This document shows positions 1 to 6,026 of a stretch of 15,277 nucleotides of DNA, in pieces. The notes below the pieces were generated by a model that was given only the letters and a program-made list of their open reading frames with translations, was not told the DNA's origin and did no database searches. The stretch's first letter is position 1, and each line of letters begins with the position of its first letter. A program made the position numbers and the translations under genes. The stretch covers positions 1 to 15,277 of the forward strand of contig DASPUU010000176.1 in the NCBI GenBank assembly GCA_035622755.1. Reading direction: 5' to 3'. This DNA comes from JADGRA01 sp035622755 (GTDB lineage Bacteria; Myxococcota; Myxococcia; Myxococcales; Myxococcaceae).

Positions 1-221
1 GCAAGGGCGCCCCCTGACGGTCTCGAGAGCACCGCCCTCCCGCGGGCGCGCGATGCGCTCGGGGGCCTTCGAGCGTCGCAGCATGTGATTCCGCAGGGTT
101 GGCGCGCCAAGAGTGCCAGCATGCCGAGTGTGGCCGGAAGGCCCGACCCGGCCCCGCGGAACGCTCCGTTGCTCCCGGCACACCCTGGCCAGCGCGCGGC
201 GGCCGGTTAGTTTTCCCCGCC
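1..221. other. Non-coding or unresolved left edge
   Basis: I see no gene I can support here. One plus frame is open from the window edge to the TAG at 208-210. A minus frame with an ATG at 84 is open to the left edge for 28 codons, so it could be the start of a divergent gene. Neither has a recognisable product. A TAGTTT hexamer (208-213) lies 8 bases before the pirin ATG and could be its -10 element. Confidence 0.4.
99..110. repeat. 12-bp perfect palindrome
   Basis: TTGGCGCGCCAA is a perfect 12-base palindrome, lying about 110 bases before the pirin start. It could be a protein binding site or a chance GC-rich palindrome. No second copy was noticed in the window. Confidence 0.3.
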
Positions 222-1094
222 ATGAGCGCCCCTCGAAAGCTTGTCCAGACCCTCGCCGCCCACCGCCAGACGGAGGGCGGCGGGTTCGTCGTCCGCCGGC
301 CCTTCCCGACCCTGGGGCTCGAGCAAGTCGACCCCTTCCTCCTCCTCGACGAGATGGGACCGGTGGACTACCGGCCCGGCGAGGCGGTGGGAGCGCCGGA
401 CCATCCACATCGCGGTTTCGAGACGGTGACCTACGTCCTGGAGGGGGAGTTCGAGCACGAGGACTCCGCCGGCCACGCCGGCTCCCTCGCCCCCGGCGAC
501 GTCCAGTGGATGACAGCCGGCTCGGGCGTGGTGCACTCGGAGATGCCCTCGCGCCGCGTCCAGGAGGGCGGAGGCCGCGTGCACGGCTTCCAGATCTGGG
601 TCAACCTCCCCCGGAAGGACAAGCTGATTCCCCCCCGCTACCAGGAGATCCCCTCGGCGAGGATCCCGACCGGGCGCTCGGAGGATGGCCTGGCCGAGGT
701 GAAGGTGGTGGCCGGCGAGGCGCTCGGCGCCCGGGCGGTCATCGAGACCCGCACGCCCATCTTCTTCCAGGACTGGACCCTCCGGCCCGGAGCTTCGGTG
801 GTGGTCCCGGTCCCTGCCGAGCACCAGGCGATGACCTACGTCTTCCAGGGCGACGCCCAGGTCGCCGGGGGCCGGGTGCGCGACGGCCAGCTCGGGCTCC
901 TCGGCCCGGGAGATACGCTCGAGCTCGGAGCGCCCCCGGACACGGGAGCGCCGGCCCGGCTCCTGCTCCTCTCGGGAGTTCCCCTGCGCGAGCCGCTGGC
1001 CCGCTATGGCCCGTTCGTCATGAACACCCGCGAGGAGATCCACCAGGCCATCCTCGACTTCCAGGCCGGCCGGATGGGGGAGATCCGCCGCTGA
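222..1094 (+). CDS. Pirin family protein (bicupin)
   Basis: This 290-aa protein has the length and architecture of pirins, two cupin barrels, the N-terminal one binding a metal. The four metal ligands known from human pirin (His-x-His, then His-x-Glu) are visible as H61 and H63 in HPHRGFETVTY and H105 and E107 in GVVHSE. Bacterial pirins include quercetin 2,3-dioxygenases and proteins that bind metabolic enzymes, so the exact reaction is unknown. It should be cytoplasmic, as no signal peptide is seen. The frame is open upstream to an ATG at 99, but I chose ATG 222 because the pirin domain begins immediately after it (MSAPRKL) and the preceding 41 residues look random. There is no Shine-Dalgarno sequence; a TAGTTT hexamer at 208-213 suggests a very short leader. 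It converges with the next gene, with 13 bases between the stops. Confidence 0.93.
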   Translation: MSAPRKLVQTLAAHRQTEGGGFVVRRPFPTLGLEQVDPFLLLDEMGPVDYRPGEAVGAPDHPHRGFETVTYVLEGEFEHEDSAGHAGSLAPGDVQWMTAGSGVVHSEMPSRRVQEGGGRVHGFQIWVNLPRKDKLIPPRYQEIPSARIPTGRSEDGLAEVKVVAGEALGARAVIETRTPIFFQDWTLRPGASVVVPVPAEHQAMTYVFQGDAQVAGGRVRDGQLGLLGPGDTLELGAPPDTGAPARLLLLSGVPLREPLARYGPFVMNTREEIHQAILDFQAGRMGEIRR

Positions 1095-1107
1095 GCGGCA
1101 TGGCTGC

Positions 1108-1608
1108 TCAGCGCACTCGCCCGGCGGCGGCCTCGGCCGCGGTGCGAAGCTGCTCCAGCTTCGGCAGCAGGCGTTCGCTCGGTGCGAGGACCTCGAGCGA
1201 GACGTAACGGCCGCCCTTCGAGTGCAGGGCACAGAGGCACTTGTAGCGCGCGAACTTGCCTCCGCCCGAGGGGAGGAGCGTGGCGCAGCGGGTCTCCTTG
1301 AACTCCCGGACCTCGACGCGACCCGAGGCCCGGGCCGCCTCCACGGTCTTGTTGAACTCCCCCGCCGAGCCGAGCACGGGGTCCGGCTCGGCGGTGTGGC
1401 TCAGCGTGACCTGGACGCCGCCGCCCTCGGCGGTGCAGCTGAGCATCGAGGCACCCGCCGCTCCGTGCGGCTGGCCGACCGGAATGCGGAGGACCTTGCG
1501 GACCTCGCTGGCGTCGAACGGCTGGCAGGCCTGCTTCGCCGGCGAGGGTGCCCCGGCCGTGCGGCCGGCGCCGAGCGCGAGCAGCAGCGCGGGCAAGGCT
1601 CGTCTCAT
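1108..1608 (-). CDS. Small secreted protein of unknown function
   Basis: This is a 166-aa protein whose family I do not recognise. Residues 1-20 form a clear signal peptide (MRRALPALLLALGAG, cleavage probably after TAGA), so the product is exported, probably to the periplasm. The mature part has five cysteines (C28, C58, C108, C124, C126). An early C-x-P-F...E-V-x-x-V-L segment followed by a Cys before a beta-rich stretch loosely recalls DUF3558-type exported proteins, but I would not assign it. ATG 1608 is the natural start because it gives the complete signal peptide. No Shine-Dalgarno sequence is visible; instead a TAGAGT hexamer (minus, 1627-1622) sits 13 bases upstream and could be a -10 box giving a very short leader. 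It follows the hydrolase gene by 42 bases on the same strand, separated by a strong hairpin. Confidence 0.75.
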   Translation of the reverse strand: MRRALPALLLALGAGRTAGAPSPAKQACQPFDASEVRKVLRIPVGQPHGAAGASMLSCTAEGGGVQVTLSHTAEPDPVLGSAGEFNKTVEAARASGRVEVREFKETRCATLLPSGGGKFARYKCLCALHSKGGRYVSLEVLAPSERLLPKLEQLRTAAEAAAGRVR

Positions 1609-1611
1609 GGG

Positions 1612-1635
1612 GCCCGGGGCGACTCTACCCCGGGC
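1612..1635 (-). terminator. GC hairpin between hydrolase and secreted-protein genes
   Basis: GCCCGGGG (1612-1619) and CCCCGGGC (1628-1635) form a perfect 8-bp stem with an 8-base loop. It lies in the 42-base gap after the hydrolase stop on the minus strand. There is no T-run after it, so termination is uncertain. The loop contains the TAGAGT -10 candidate of the downstream gene, so it may also be a promoter-proximal structure. Confidence 0.4.
1614..1627 (-). promoter_or_regulatory. Candidate -10 promoter motif (TAGAGTCGCCCCGG)
   Basis: On the minus strand TAGAGT fits TAnnnT and is followed by CGCCCCGG. Almost the same 14 bases (TAGGTTCGCCCCGG) occur upstream of the globin gene at 13141-13154, 12 of 14 identical. 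The hexamer is 13 bases from the ATG of the secreted-protein gene. No good -35 box was found. Confidence 0.4.
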
Positions 1636-1650
1636 GCCGGTGCGGGAGTC

Positions 1651-2550
1651 TCAGCCCAAGGCCGCGGTCCGGGCCCGGCCCTGGCGGAGGAAGGCCACCG
1701 TCTCGCGGATGACCGCCTCGTCGCCGAGCAGCCGCTTGTGGCCGAGGCCGTGGAGCGGGACCAGCCGGGCGCCGGGCCAGGCGTCGGCGATGGCGCGCCC
1801 GTGCTCGAAGGGGACCTCTCGATCGCCCGGGTCGTGGAAGACGAGCGCCGGCTGGCGGATCCACTCGGCGAATCGCCGGACGTCGATCGACCCGAGGTGC
1901 ACGCCGACGACCCGCTCGACCTGGGCAATCATCCCGGCAGTGCGCTCCTCGGACAGCCCCAGCTGGGCGGCCATGGCGCGGGCGAAGTAGGGGGCCTCCG
2001 CCGGAGGCGCGAGGAGCACGGCCCGTCCGGCGGGAAGGTGGTCGTGAAGGGCGAGCGCCGTGGCCGTGGCCCCGAGCGAGTGGGCCACCACCGCGTGCAG
2101 CGGTCCGGCGGCCCGCGCCACCGCCTGGATGGCCTCGGCCATCTCGAGCACCGTGGTGCGACGTCCGGCGGAGCGCGCGTGCGCCGGCTGGTCGAAGGCC
2201 ACCGCCCGGAAGCCCGAGCGGACGAGCGGCTCGACGAAGCCGGAGAGCTGGCCGCCGTGGCCGTTCCAGCCGTGGACGAGGAGGACCGCCTCACCTTCCC
2301 CCCAGCTCCAGGCGGCCAGCCGCCGGCCGCCGCTGGTCACGGCGAAGCGCTCGGCCCTGAGCCCCGGCACCGCAGGCTCGGCGACCCGTCCTGTGGGACG
2401 GGGCGTGAAGAAGAGCGCTGCGGCGCGCCGGTCGGCGAGCGCAGGGGAGAGCCAGGCGAGCGCGCGGAGCTGGGCGCGGGCGAGGCCCACAATCAAACGA
2501 CCGTTCGTGCTTTTATTGGTCAACGGGACGACGACGTGCGATGCGGACAT
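1651..2550 (-). CDS. Alpha/beta hydrolase
   Basis: This 299-aa serine hydrolase of the alpha/beta fold is probably cytosolic and its substrate is unknown. Visible signatures are the oxyanion-hole HG (93-94, in LLVHGWNGHGG), the nucleophile elbow AHSLG with S158, a probable acid D243 in DPGDREVPF, and H271 in GLGHKRLL. The elbow begins with Ala instead of the usual Gly. ATG 2550 is chosen because AAGGAGG (minus, 2566-2560) precedes it by 9 bases. The gene starts 15 bases after the tetR stop, and its Shine-Dalgarno sequence overlaps that stop codon, so the two are very likely cotranscribed and coupled. Oddly, codons 10-20 are AT-richer than the rest and contain a second copy of the tetR operator and promoter-like bases. 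A GTG at 2490 (residue 21) is a possible internal start. Lipase/esterase or dienelactone-type activities are possible. Confidence 0.87.
   Translation of the reverse strand: MSASHVVVPLTNKSTNGRLIVGLARAQLRALAWLSPALADRRAAALFFTPRPTGRVAEPAVPGLRAERFAVTSGGRRLAAWSWGEGEAVLLVHGWNGHGGQLSGFVEPLVRSGFRAVAFDQPAHARSAGRRTTVLEMAEAIQAVARAAGPLHAVVAHSLGATATALALHDHLPAGRAVLLAPPAEAPYFARAMAAQLGLSEERTAGMIAQVERVVGVHLGSIDVRRFAEWIRQPALVFHDPGDREVPFEHGRAIADAWPGARLVPLHGLGHKRLLGDEAVIRETVAFLRQGRARTAALG
2492..2523 (-). promoter_or_regulatory. Second TetR operator copy with degenerate promoter, inside the hydrolase gene
   Basis: On the minus strand this reads TTGACC (2523-2518), an A-rich stretch ending AAAAGC, then ACGAACGGTCGT (2508-2497), with TTTGAT (2497-2492) in the -10 position. 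The 12-bp core is the exact reverse complement of the core in the tetR promoter, and both are preceded by AAAAGC and TTGAC. The -35/-10 spacing is 20 bases instead of 17, so it looks like a weakened promoter copy that may still bind the repressor. It lies within codons 10-20 of the hydrolase. Confidence 0.6.
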
Positions 2551-2565
2551 GCGGTGGGTCCTCCT

Positions 2566-3162
2566 TCAGGAAGGGGCTGCGGCGTCGGCCAGCATCCGCG
2601 CGAACCCGGTCCGGGCGGCGGCCTCGGCCCCCGGGTCACGGAGCAGACGCTTGGCGTGGTGATAGCCGAGGAGAAGCCCGTAGAGCTCGAACGCGAATTG
2701 CCGGCAGTCGAGGTTCGCCCGGAAATGGCCGGTCTCGATGGCCATCCGCGCCGAGCGGGCGAGCGCGTCGAGGAGCTGTTTCTGGGTCTCGACGACGAAG
2801 TCGCGGGCCGGCCCCGGGCGGTCGTCGAGCTCGACCGCCGCCGTGACGAAGAGGCAGCCGAAGGCGGTGTCCGGGGAGCTCGCCCAGCCGAGCCAGTTGT
2901 CGAAGAGCTGCCGGAGCCGGGGTGTCCCGCGAGGCGCCCGGAAGGCCGGGCGAACGACCACGTCCTCGAAGCGGCGTGCCGCGGCCCGGAGGACCTCGAG
3001 CTGGAGGTCCTCCTTGGAGCCGAAGTGGGCGAACAGCCCGCTCTTGGACATCCCCAGCGATTCGGCCAGTCCGCCGATGCTCAGACCCTGGAGACCGTCC
3101 CGGCTCGCCAGCCGGAAGGCCTGGCCGAGGATCCGATCCCGGGTGACGTCGCCCTTGGACAT
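2566..3162 (-). CDS. TetR/AcrR family transcriptional repressor
   Basis: This is a 198-aa protein of usual TetR length. The N-terminal DNA-binding domain covers residues 5-55, with the helix-turn-helix at about 27-47 (LSIGGLAESLGMSKSGLFAHF) and the typical following GSKEDL. The C-terminal ligand domain includes FGCLFVTAAVELDDRPGPA (101-119), seen in a common AcrR-type subclass; the ligand is unknown. The frame is open further upstream, but ATG 3162 is chosen because TetR proteins start just before this K-x-x-x-T-R-x-R-I-L segment. The promoter's -10 lies only 6 bases before this ATG, so transcription probably starts at or next to it and the mRNA would be leaderless. It leads a two-gene operon with the hydrolase and is divergent from the SDR gene. 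It probably represses itself through the palindrome between its own -35 and -10. Confidence 0.93.
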   Translation of the reverse strand: MSKGDVTRDRILGQAFRLASRDGLQGLSIGGLAESLGMSKSGLFAHFGSKEDLQLEVLRAAARRFEDVVVRPAFRAPRGTPRLRQLFDNWLGWASSPDTAFGCLFVTAAVELDDRPGPARDFVVETQKQLLDALARSARMAIETGHFRANLDCRQFAFELYGLLLGYHHAKRLLRDPGAEAAARTGFARMLADAAAPS

Positions 3163-3168
3163 GCCCGC

Positions 3169-3197
3169 CTTATACGAACGGTCGTGCTTTTTGTCAA
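3169..3197 (-). promoter_or_regulatory. tetR promoter with embedded palindromic operator
   Basis: On the minus strand: TTGACA (3197-3192) matches the -35 consensus perfectly, the spacer is 17 bases, and TATAAG (3174-3169) is a 5/6 match to the -10. The spacer contains ACGACCGTTCGT (3185-3174), an imperfect 12-bp palindrome of typical TetR-operator shape that shares one base with the -10. A bound repressor would block RNA polymerase. The -10 is followed by 6 bases and then the tetR ATG. The same 60-bp gap carries the start of the divergent SDR gene. Confidence 0.8.
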
Positions 3198-3222
3198 GCC
3201 CCGGGTGGGCTAGAGAGCGGCC

Positions 3223-4128
3223 ATGCGCGTCTTCGTCACCGGCGGCACCGGGTACATCGGGAGCGCCGTCGTCCTCCACCTGGTCCGCTCCGGGCACTCG
3301 GTGACCGGGCTGGTCCGCTCCCCGGAGCGCGCCCCCGTCCTCGAGCGCCTGGGCGCCCGGCCCGTGGTCGGGGACATCAAGGTCCCCGAAACGTACGCCG
3401 CCAGCGCCGGTGAGCACGAGGCGCTGGTGCACATCGGATTCGAGCCCGGCGACCACGCGGCGACGGCCGACCGGAAGGCGGTGGACACCCTGCTCGGCGC
3501 TGCCCGGGCCCGGCGGGCGGCGTGCAGCATCGTCTACACGTCCGGGGTGCTCGTCCTGGGAAAGGCCGGGAGCAGCCCCGCCTACGAGGACGCCTCCACC
3601 GACCGCGCCCTCTTCAACACCTGGCGGCCGGCCCACGAGCGCCTGGTCCTGGCCGCCGCCTCACCCGACCTGGCGACGGCCGTCATCCGCCTCGGTTGGG
3701 TGTACGGGGGCGGCGCAGGCCTGGTCGCGGACTACTTCACGAGCGCGGTGAAGGATGGGGCCGCCGCGTACATCGGCGACGGACAGAACCGCATGCCGCT
3801 CGTCCAGCGGGACGACGTGGCCGAGCTGTACCGCCTGCTGCTCGAGCAGCGCGCCCGGGGCGTCTTTCACGGCGTGGACGGTGGCCAGAGCCGCATCGTC
3901 GAGGTGGCCACAGCGGCCAGCCGTGCGGCAGGCAAGGGAGGAGCGACGCGGAGCATCCCCCTCACCGAGGCGAGGAAGACGCTCGGCCCCTTTGCCGAGG
4001 CGTACTGCCTCGACCAGTGGGTCGGCTCCCGCCGGGCCGAGACCCTGGGCTGGCGGCCCGGCCCTCCCTTCGTGGACGTGGCCGGGCGGGCCTTCGCCGA
4101 GTGGCAGTCGGCGCGCGCGGCCTCTTGA
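3223..4128 (+). CDS. Atypical extended SDR / NAD-dependent epimerase-like protein
   Basis: This is a 301-aa protein of the extended short-chain dehydrogenase/epimerase family, with an N-terminal Rossmann fold binding NAD(P) at TGGTGYIG (6-13). Other family features are VYTSG (104-108), RLGWVYGGG (156-164) and the substrate-domain segment PLVQRDDVAELY (192-203). The usual catalytic Tyr-x-x-x-Lys is absent: the region reads FNTWRPAHERLV (131-142), with Trp/Arg/His where Tyr and Lys would be. This is typical of atypical SDRs, some of which are reductases by another mechanism and some non-catalytic. ATG 3223 begins the Rossmann strand directly. There is no strong Shine-Dalgarno sequence; TAGAGA (3211-3216) lies 6 bases upstream and may be a -10 for a leaderless message. 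It is divergent from tetR across 60 bp, so control by the same operator is likely. Confidence 0.88.
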   Translation: MRVFVTGGTGYIGSAVVLHLVRSGHSVTGLVRSPERAPVLERLGARPVVGDIKVPETYAASAGEHEALVHIGFEPGDHAATADRKAVDTLLGAARARRAACSIVYTSGVLVLGKAGSSPAYEDASTDRALFNTWRPAHERLVLAAASPDLATAVIRLGWVYGGGAGLVADYFTSAVKDGAAAYIGDGQNRMPLVQRDDVAELYRLLLEQRARGVFHGVDGGQSRIVEVATAASRAAGKGGATRSIPLTEARKTLGPFAEAYCLDQWVGSRRAETLGWRPGPPFVDVAGRAFAEWQSARAAS

Positions 4129-4171
4129 GGGGCGCCCTTCCCGGAAGGAGCGTTCACCACCGGCCGGGGGC

Positions 4172-4185
4172 GTGCTAACTCGCCC
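4172..4185 (+). promoter_or_regulatory. Candidate promoter motif (GTGCTAACTCGCCC)
   Basis: This resembles the GTGCTAGGTTCGCCC upstream of the globin gene (13137-13151): both contain GTGCTA and CGCCC with a one-base length difference. It lies about 50 bases before the SRPBCC start and may be the extended -10 region. No good -35 box was identified. Confidence 0.35.
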
Positions 4186-4219
4186 TCCCTCGTTTCCCCC
4201 GGGCCCCCCGGGGAGGGAG
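4185..4219 (+). promoter_or_regulatory. Hairpin that would hide the ribosome binding site of the SRPBCC gene
   Basis: CCCCGGG (4197-4203) pairs with CCCGGGG (4207-4213) around a 3-base loop. After a 6-base one-sided bulge, CTCCCT (4185-4190) pairs with AGGGAG (4214-4219), giving 13 G:C-rich pairs in total. The right arm contains the Shine-Dalgarno sequence GGGGAGGGAG, 7 bases before ATG 4227. Pairing would keep ribosomes off unless the structure is opened. Whether this is regulatory is inference. Confidence 0.45.
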
Positions 4220-4226
4220 AGCCGCC

Positions 4227-4883
4227 ATGCTCAGGAAGATCCTCATCGCCGTCGCGGTCTTGATCATCGTGCTGGTGATCGTCATCGCCACCCGGCCCGG
4301 GACGTACCGGGTCACCCGGTCGGCGACCATGGCCGCGCCCCCGACGGTGGTGTACGCGCAGATCGCCGATTTCCATCGCTGGGACGCCTGGTCTCCGTGG
4401 GCCAAGCTGGATCCGGCGATGAAGGCGACCTTCGGCGGATCGCCCTCGGGTCCGGGCGCGGCCTATGCCTGGACGGGCAACGACAAGGTGGGCGAGGGAA
4501 AGATGCTCATCACCGCCGCCCGGCCCGGCCAGGAGGTGGACATCAAGCTGGACTTCCTCAAGCCCTTCGAGGCCACCAGCGCCACCAGCTTCGTCCTCGA
4601 GCCGGCCGGGGCGGGGACCAAGGTCACCTGGTCGATGAGCGGCGAATCCAACTTCTTCATGAAGGCCATGTCGCTGGTGAGCGACATGGACGCCGAGGTG
4701 GGCAAGGACTTCGACAGGGGCCTGGCCTCGATGAAGACCGTCTCCGAGGCCGAGGCCAAGCGCCAGGCGGAGGAGGCGGCGAAGAAGGCCGCCGAGGCGG
4801 CCGCGGCGCAGGCGGCGGCGGACGCGGCGGCGGCCCAGGCGGCCGCGGCGGCCAAGCCGGCCAAGGGAGCCAAGAAGAGGTAG
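4227..4883 (+). CDS. Membrane-anchored SRPBCC (polyketide cyclase-like) protein with Ala/Lys tail
   Basis: This 218-aa protein has three parts. Residues 5-22 are a very hydrophobic membrane anchor following MLRK, which predicts the rest outside the cytoplasmic membrane. Residues about 28-170 match the START/SRPBCC fold as seen in small 'polyketide cyclase' proteins (VTRSATMAAPPTVVYAQIAD, then DAWSPWAKLDP, and TKVTWSMSGE near the C-terminal strands). This fold binds hydrophobic ligands in a deep cavity; no ligand can be named. Residues 171-218 are an Ala-rich, Glu/Lys/Gln-containing helix ending in PAKGAKKR, similar in composition to the TolA periplasmic helix; homologues normally stop before such a tail. 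ATG 4227 is preceded by GGGGAGGGAG at good spacing, inside a predicted hairpin. The tail is encoded by GCG/GCC repeats that could vary in length by slippage. Confidence 0.82.
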   Translation: MLRKILIAVAVLIIVLVIVIATRPGTYRVTRSATMAAPPTVVYAQIADFHRWDAWSPWAKLDPAMKATFGGSPSGPGAAYAWTGNDKVGEGKMLITAARPGQEVDIKLDFLKPFEATSATSFVLEPAGAGTKVTWSMSGESNFFMKAMSLVSDMDAEVGKDFDRGLASMKTVSEAEAKRQAEEAAKKAAEAAAAQAAADAAAAQAAAAAKPAKGAKKR

Positions 4884-4953
4884 AGGTGTGACGCGCGGTG
4901 ACACGAGGCGGCCTCATCGCCCCGGAGAGCCCGGCTTGCCGCGCCGCTTTGCG

Positions 4954-4970
4954 CCGGGGCATGGCCCCGG
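4954..4970 (+). terminator. GC hairpin between SRPBCC and hemerythrin genes
   Basis: CCGGGGC (4954-4960) and GCCCCGG (4964-4970) form a perfect 7-bp stem with loop ATG. It follows the SRPBCC stop by 70 bases. No T-run follows, so it is a weak terminator call. Its presence argues that this stretch is intergenic and not the N-terminus of the next protein. Confidence 0.4.
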
Positions 4971-4986
4971 GCTAAGCGTCGGTGGA

Positions 4987-5535
4987 GTGTCCCTGGTCCC
5001 TCTGAAGACGGGCGCGCCCGCCGCCCCGCGCCCGGACGACATCGTCGACCTTCTGCTCGACTGCCACCAGCGGCTCCGGCTCTTCACCACCCTGGCCGTC
5101 CAGCTCGCCGAGCAGCCGTCGGCGCTGCCCGGCGAGGTGCGCGAGGTCACCGGCAAGGTCCATCGCTACTTCACCGTCGCTCTTCCCCTTCACGAGGAGG
5201 ACGAGGAGCGCTCGCTCTTCCCGCGCCTCCTGGTGCGGGCTCCGGAGCTGGCCGCCACCGTCGCCCGCCTGCGCGAGGACCACGAGGCCCATGCCGTCCG
5301 GGTCGGGGCCCTGGTGGCTCTCTGCCAGGAGCTCCAGACCTGGCCGGAGCGCTTCGTCTCCCTCCGCGGAGACCTGAACGCGGCCGCCTGGGCGCTGGAG
5401 GAAACCTGGCGGGTCCACCTGACACTCGAGGAGACGGAGCTCTTCCCGGCGCTCCGGACGGCGCTCTCCGCCGCCGACCAGGCCGCCATCCGCGAGGAGA
5501 TGAAGGCGCGGCGGGCCCGGCTTCCGCCGAAATGA
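4987..5535 (+). CDS. Hemerythrin (HHE) domain protein
   Basis: This 182-aa cytoplasmic four-helix protein carries the ligand pattern of hemerythrin-type di-iron centres: H27 (DCHQRL), H69 and E73 (HEEDE), H99 (EDHEAH), and H144 and E148 (HLTLEE). Family members store or sense O2, or protect and repair iron centres under NO and oxidative stress; the role here is not shown. The start is uncertain. The frame is open to a GTG at 4888, which has AGAGG 7 bases upstream, but the extra 33 residues look random and contain a strong hairpin. I prefer GTG 4987, just before the domain, with GCTAAGCGT (4971-4979) as a possible -10 region. Its stop overlaps the next gene's ATG in ATGA (5532-5535), so the two are translationally coupled. 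Confidence 0.85.
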   Translation: MSLVPLKTGAPAAPRPDDIVDLLLDCHQRLRLFTTLAVQLAEQPSALPGEVREVTGKVHRYFTVALPLHEEDEERSLFPRLLVRAPELAATVARLREDHEAHAVRVGALVALCQELQTWPERFVSLRGDLNAAAWALEETWRVHLTLEETELFPALRTALSAADQAAIREEMKARRARLPPK

Positions 5536-6026
5536 GCCCGCGGCGGATCCCGGTCGCGTTCCTCTGCCTGGTCTGGGTGGGAATCATCGTCGGCATCTCC
5601 TTCATCGAGGCGCCGGTGAAGTTCCGCACCCCCACCCTCACCCGGCCGGTGGCCCTCGACGTCGGACGCACCGTCTTCCACGCCTCGCAGCTGGTCCAGG
5701 CGGCGCTGCTCGCGCTGGCCCTGGCCGCGGGAGCCCTCGGTCGAGCGCCCCGGTGGGTCTGGCTCCTGCTCGGGGGAGTGGCCGCCGCGCTCGCGCTCCA
5801 GATGGCGTGGCTCTTCCCCGTCCTCGACGCCCGGGCGGAGGCGATCATCGCCGGGAGGACGCCGGGCGGCTCCCCGGCCCACGCCCTCTACGGCGCGCTG
5901 GAGGTGCTCAAGGTGCTCGGCCTGGCGGCGGCGGCGGTCCTGTCGCTGCTGCAGTACGATGCCGAGCATGACCGCGGAGCCCATCCGCACCGAGCGCCTG
6001 ACCCTGCGCGAGACCCAGGAAGGTGA
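5532..6026 (+). CDS. Four-helix membrane protein of unknown function
   Basis: This 164-aa protein has four predicted transmembrane helices at about 8-26, 47-69, 74-96 and 118-141. Between the first two is a polar loop with FIEAPVKFRTPTLTRPVALDVGR, and after helix 3 a conserved-looking DARAEAIIAG segment. I recognise this as a type of small conserved bacterial membrane protein but cannot assign a function. Coupling to the hemerythrin gene through a 4-base ATGA overlap suggests a common role. The last 20 or so residues (after LLQYDAE) are hydrophilic and overlap the beginning of the acetyltransferase gene in another frame, so they may be a recent extension caused by loss of an earlier stop codon. 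Confidence 0.72.
   Translation: MSPRRIPVAFLCLVWVGIIVGISFIEAPVKFRTPTLTRPVALDVGRTVFHASQLVQAALLALALAAGALGRAPRWVWLLLGGVAAALALQMAWLFPVLDARAEAIIAGRTPGGSPAHALYGALEVLKVLGLAAAAVLSLLQYDAEHDRGAHPHRAPDPARDPGR

Noticed and set aside
1..84. Possible gene on the minus strand starting at 84 and leaving the window
   Set aside because: Only 28 codons are visible, with no recognisable family or strong ribosome binding site; too little to call.
1222..3213. A 663-codon open frame on the plus strand opposite the hydrolase and tetR genes
   Set aside because: It is composed of Arg/Gly/Glu/Pro-rich sequence with no domain, lies antisense to two well-recognised genes, and is explained by the strong third-position GC bias that removes stops from the opposite strand.
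2566..3636. TetR frame extended upstream to 356 aa
   Set aside because: The extension is antisense to the SDR gene and would run through the promoter; TetR homology begins at ATG 3162.
4137..4149. CCTTCCCGGAAGG after the SDR gene as a rho-independent terminator
   Set aside because: The stem is short with almost no loop, and no T-run follows.
4750..4860. GCG/GCC repeats as a microsatellite or structural repeat array
   Set aside because: The units are irregular and are explained by coding for an Ala-rich helix, although slippage remains possible.
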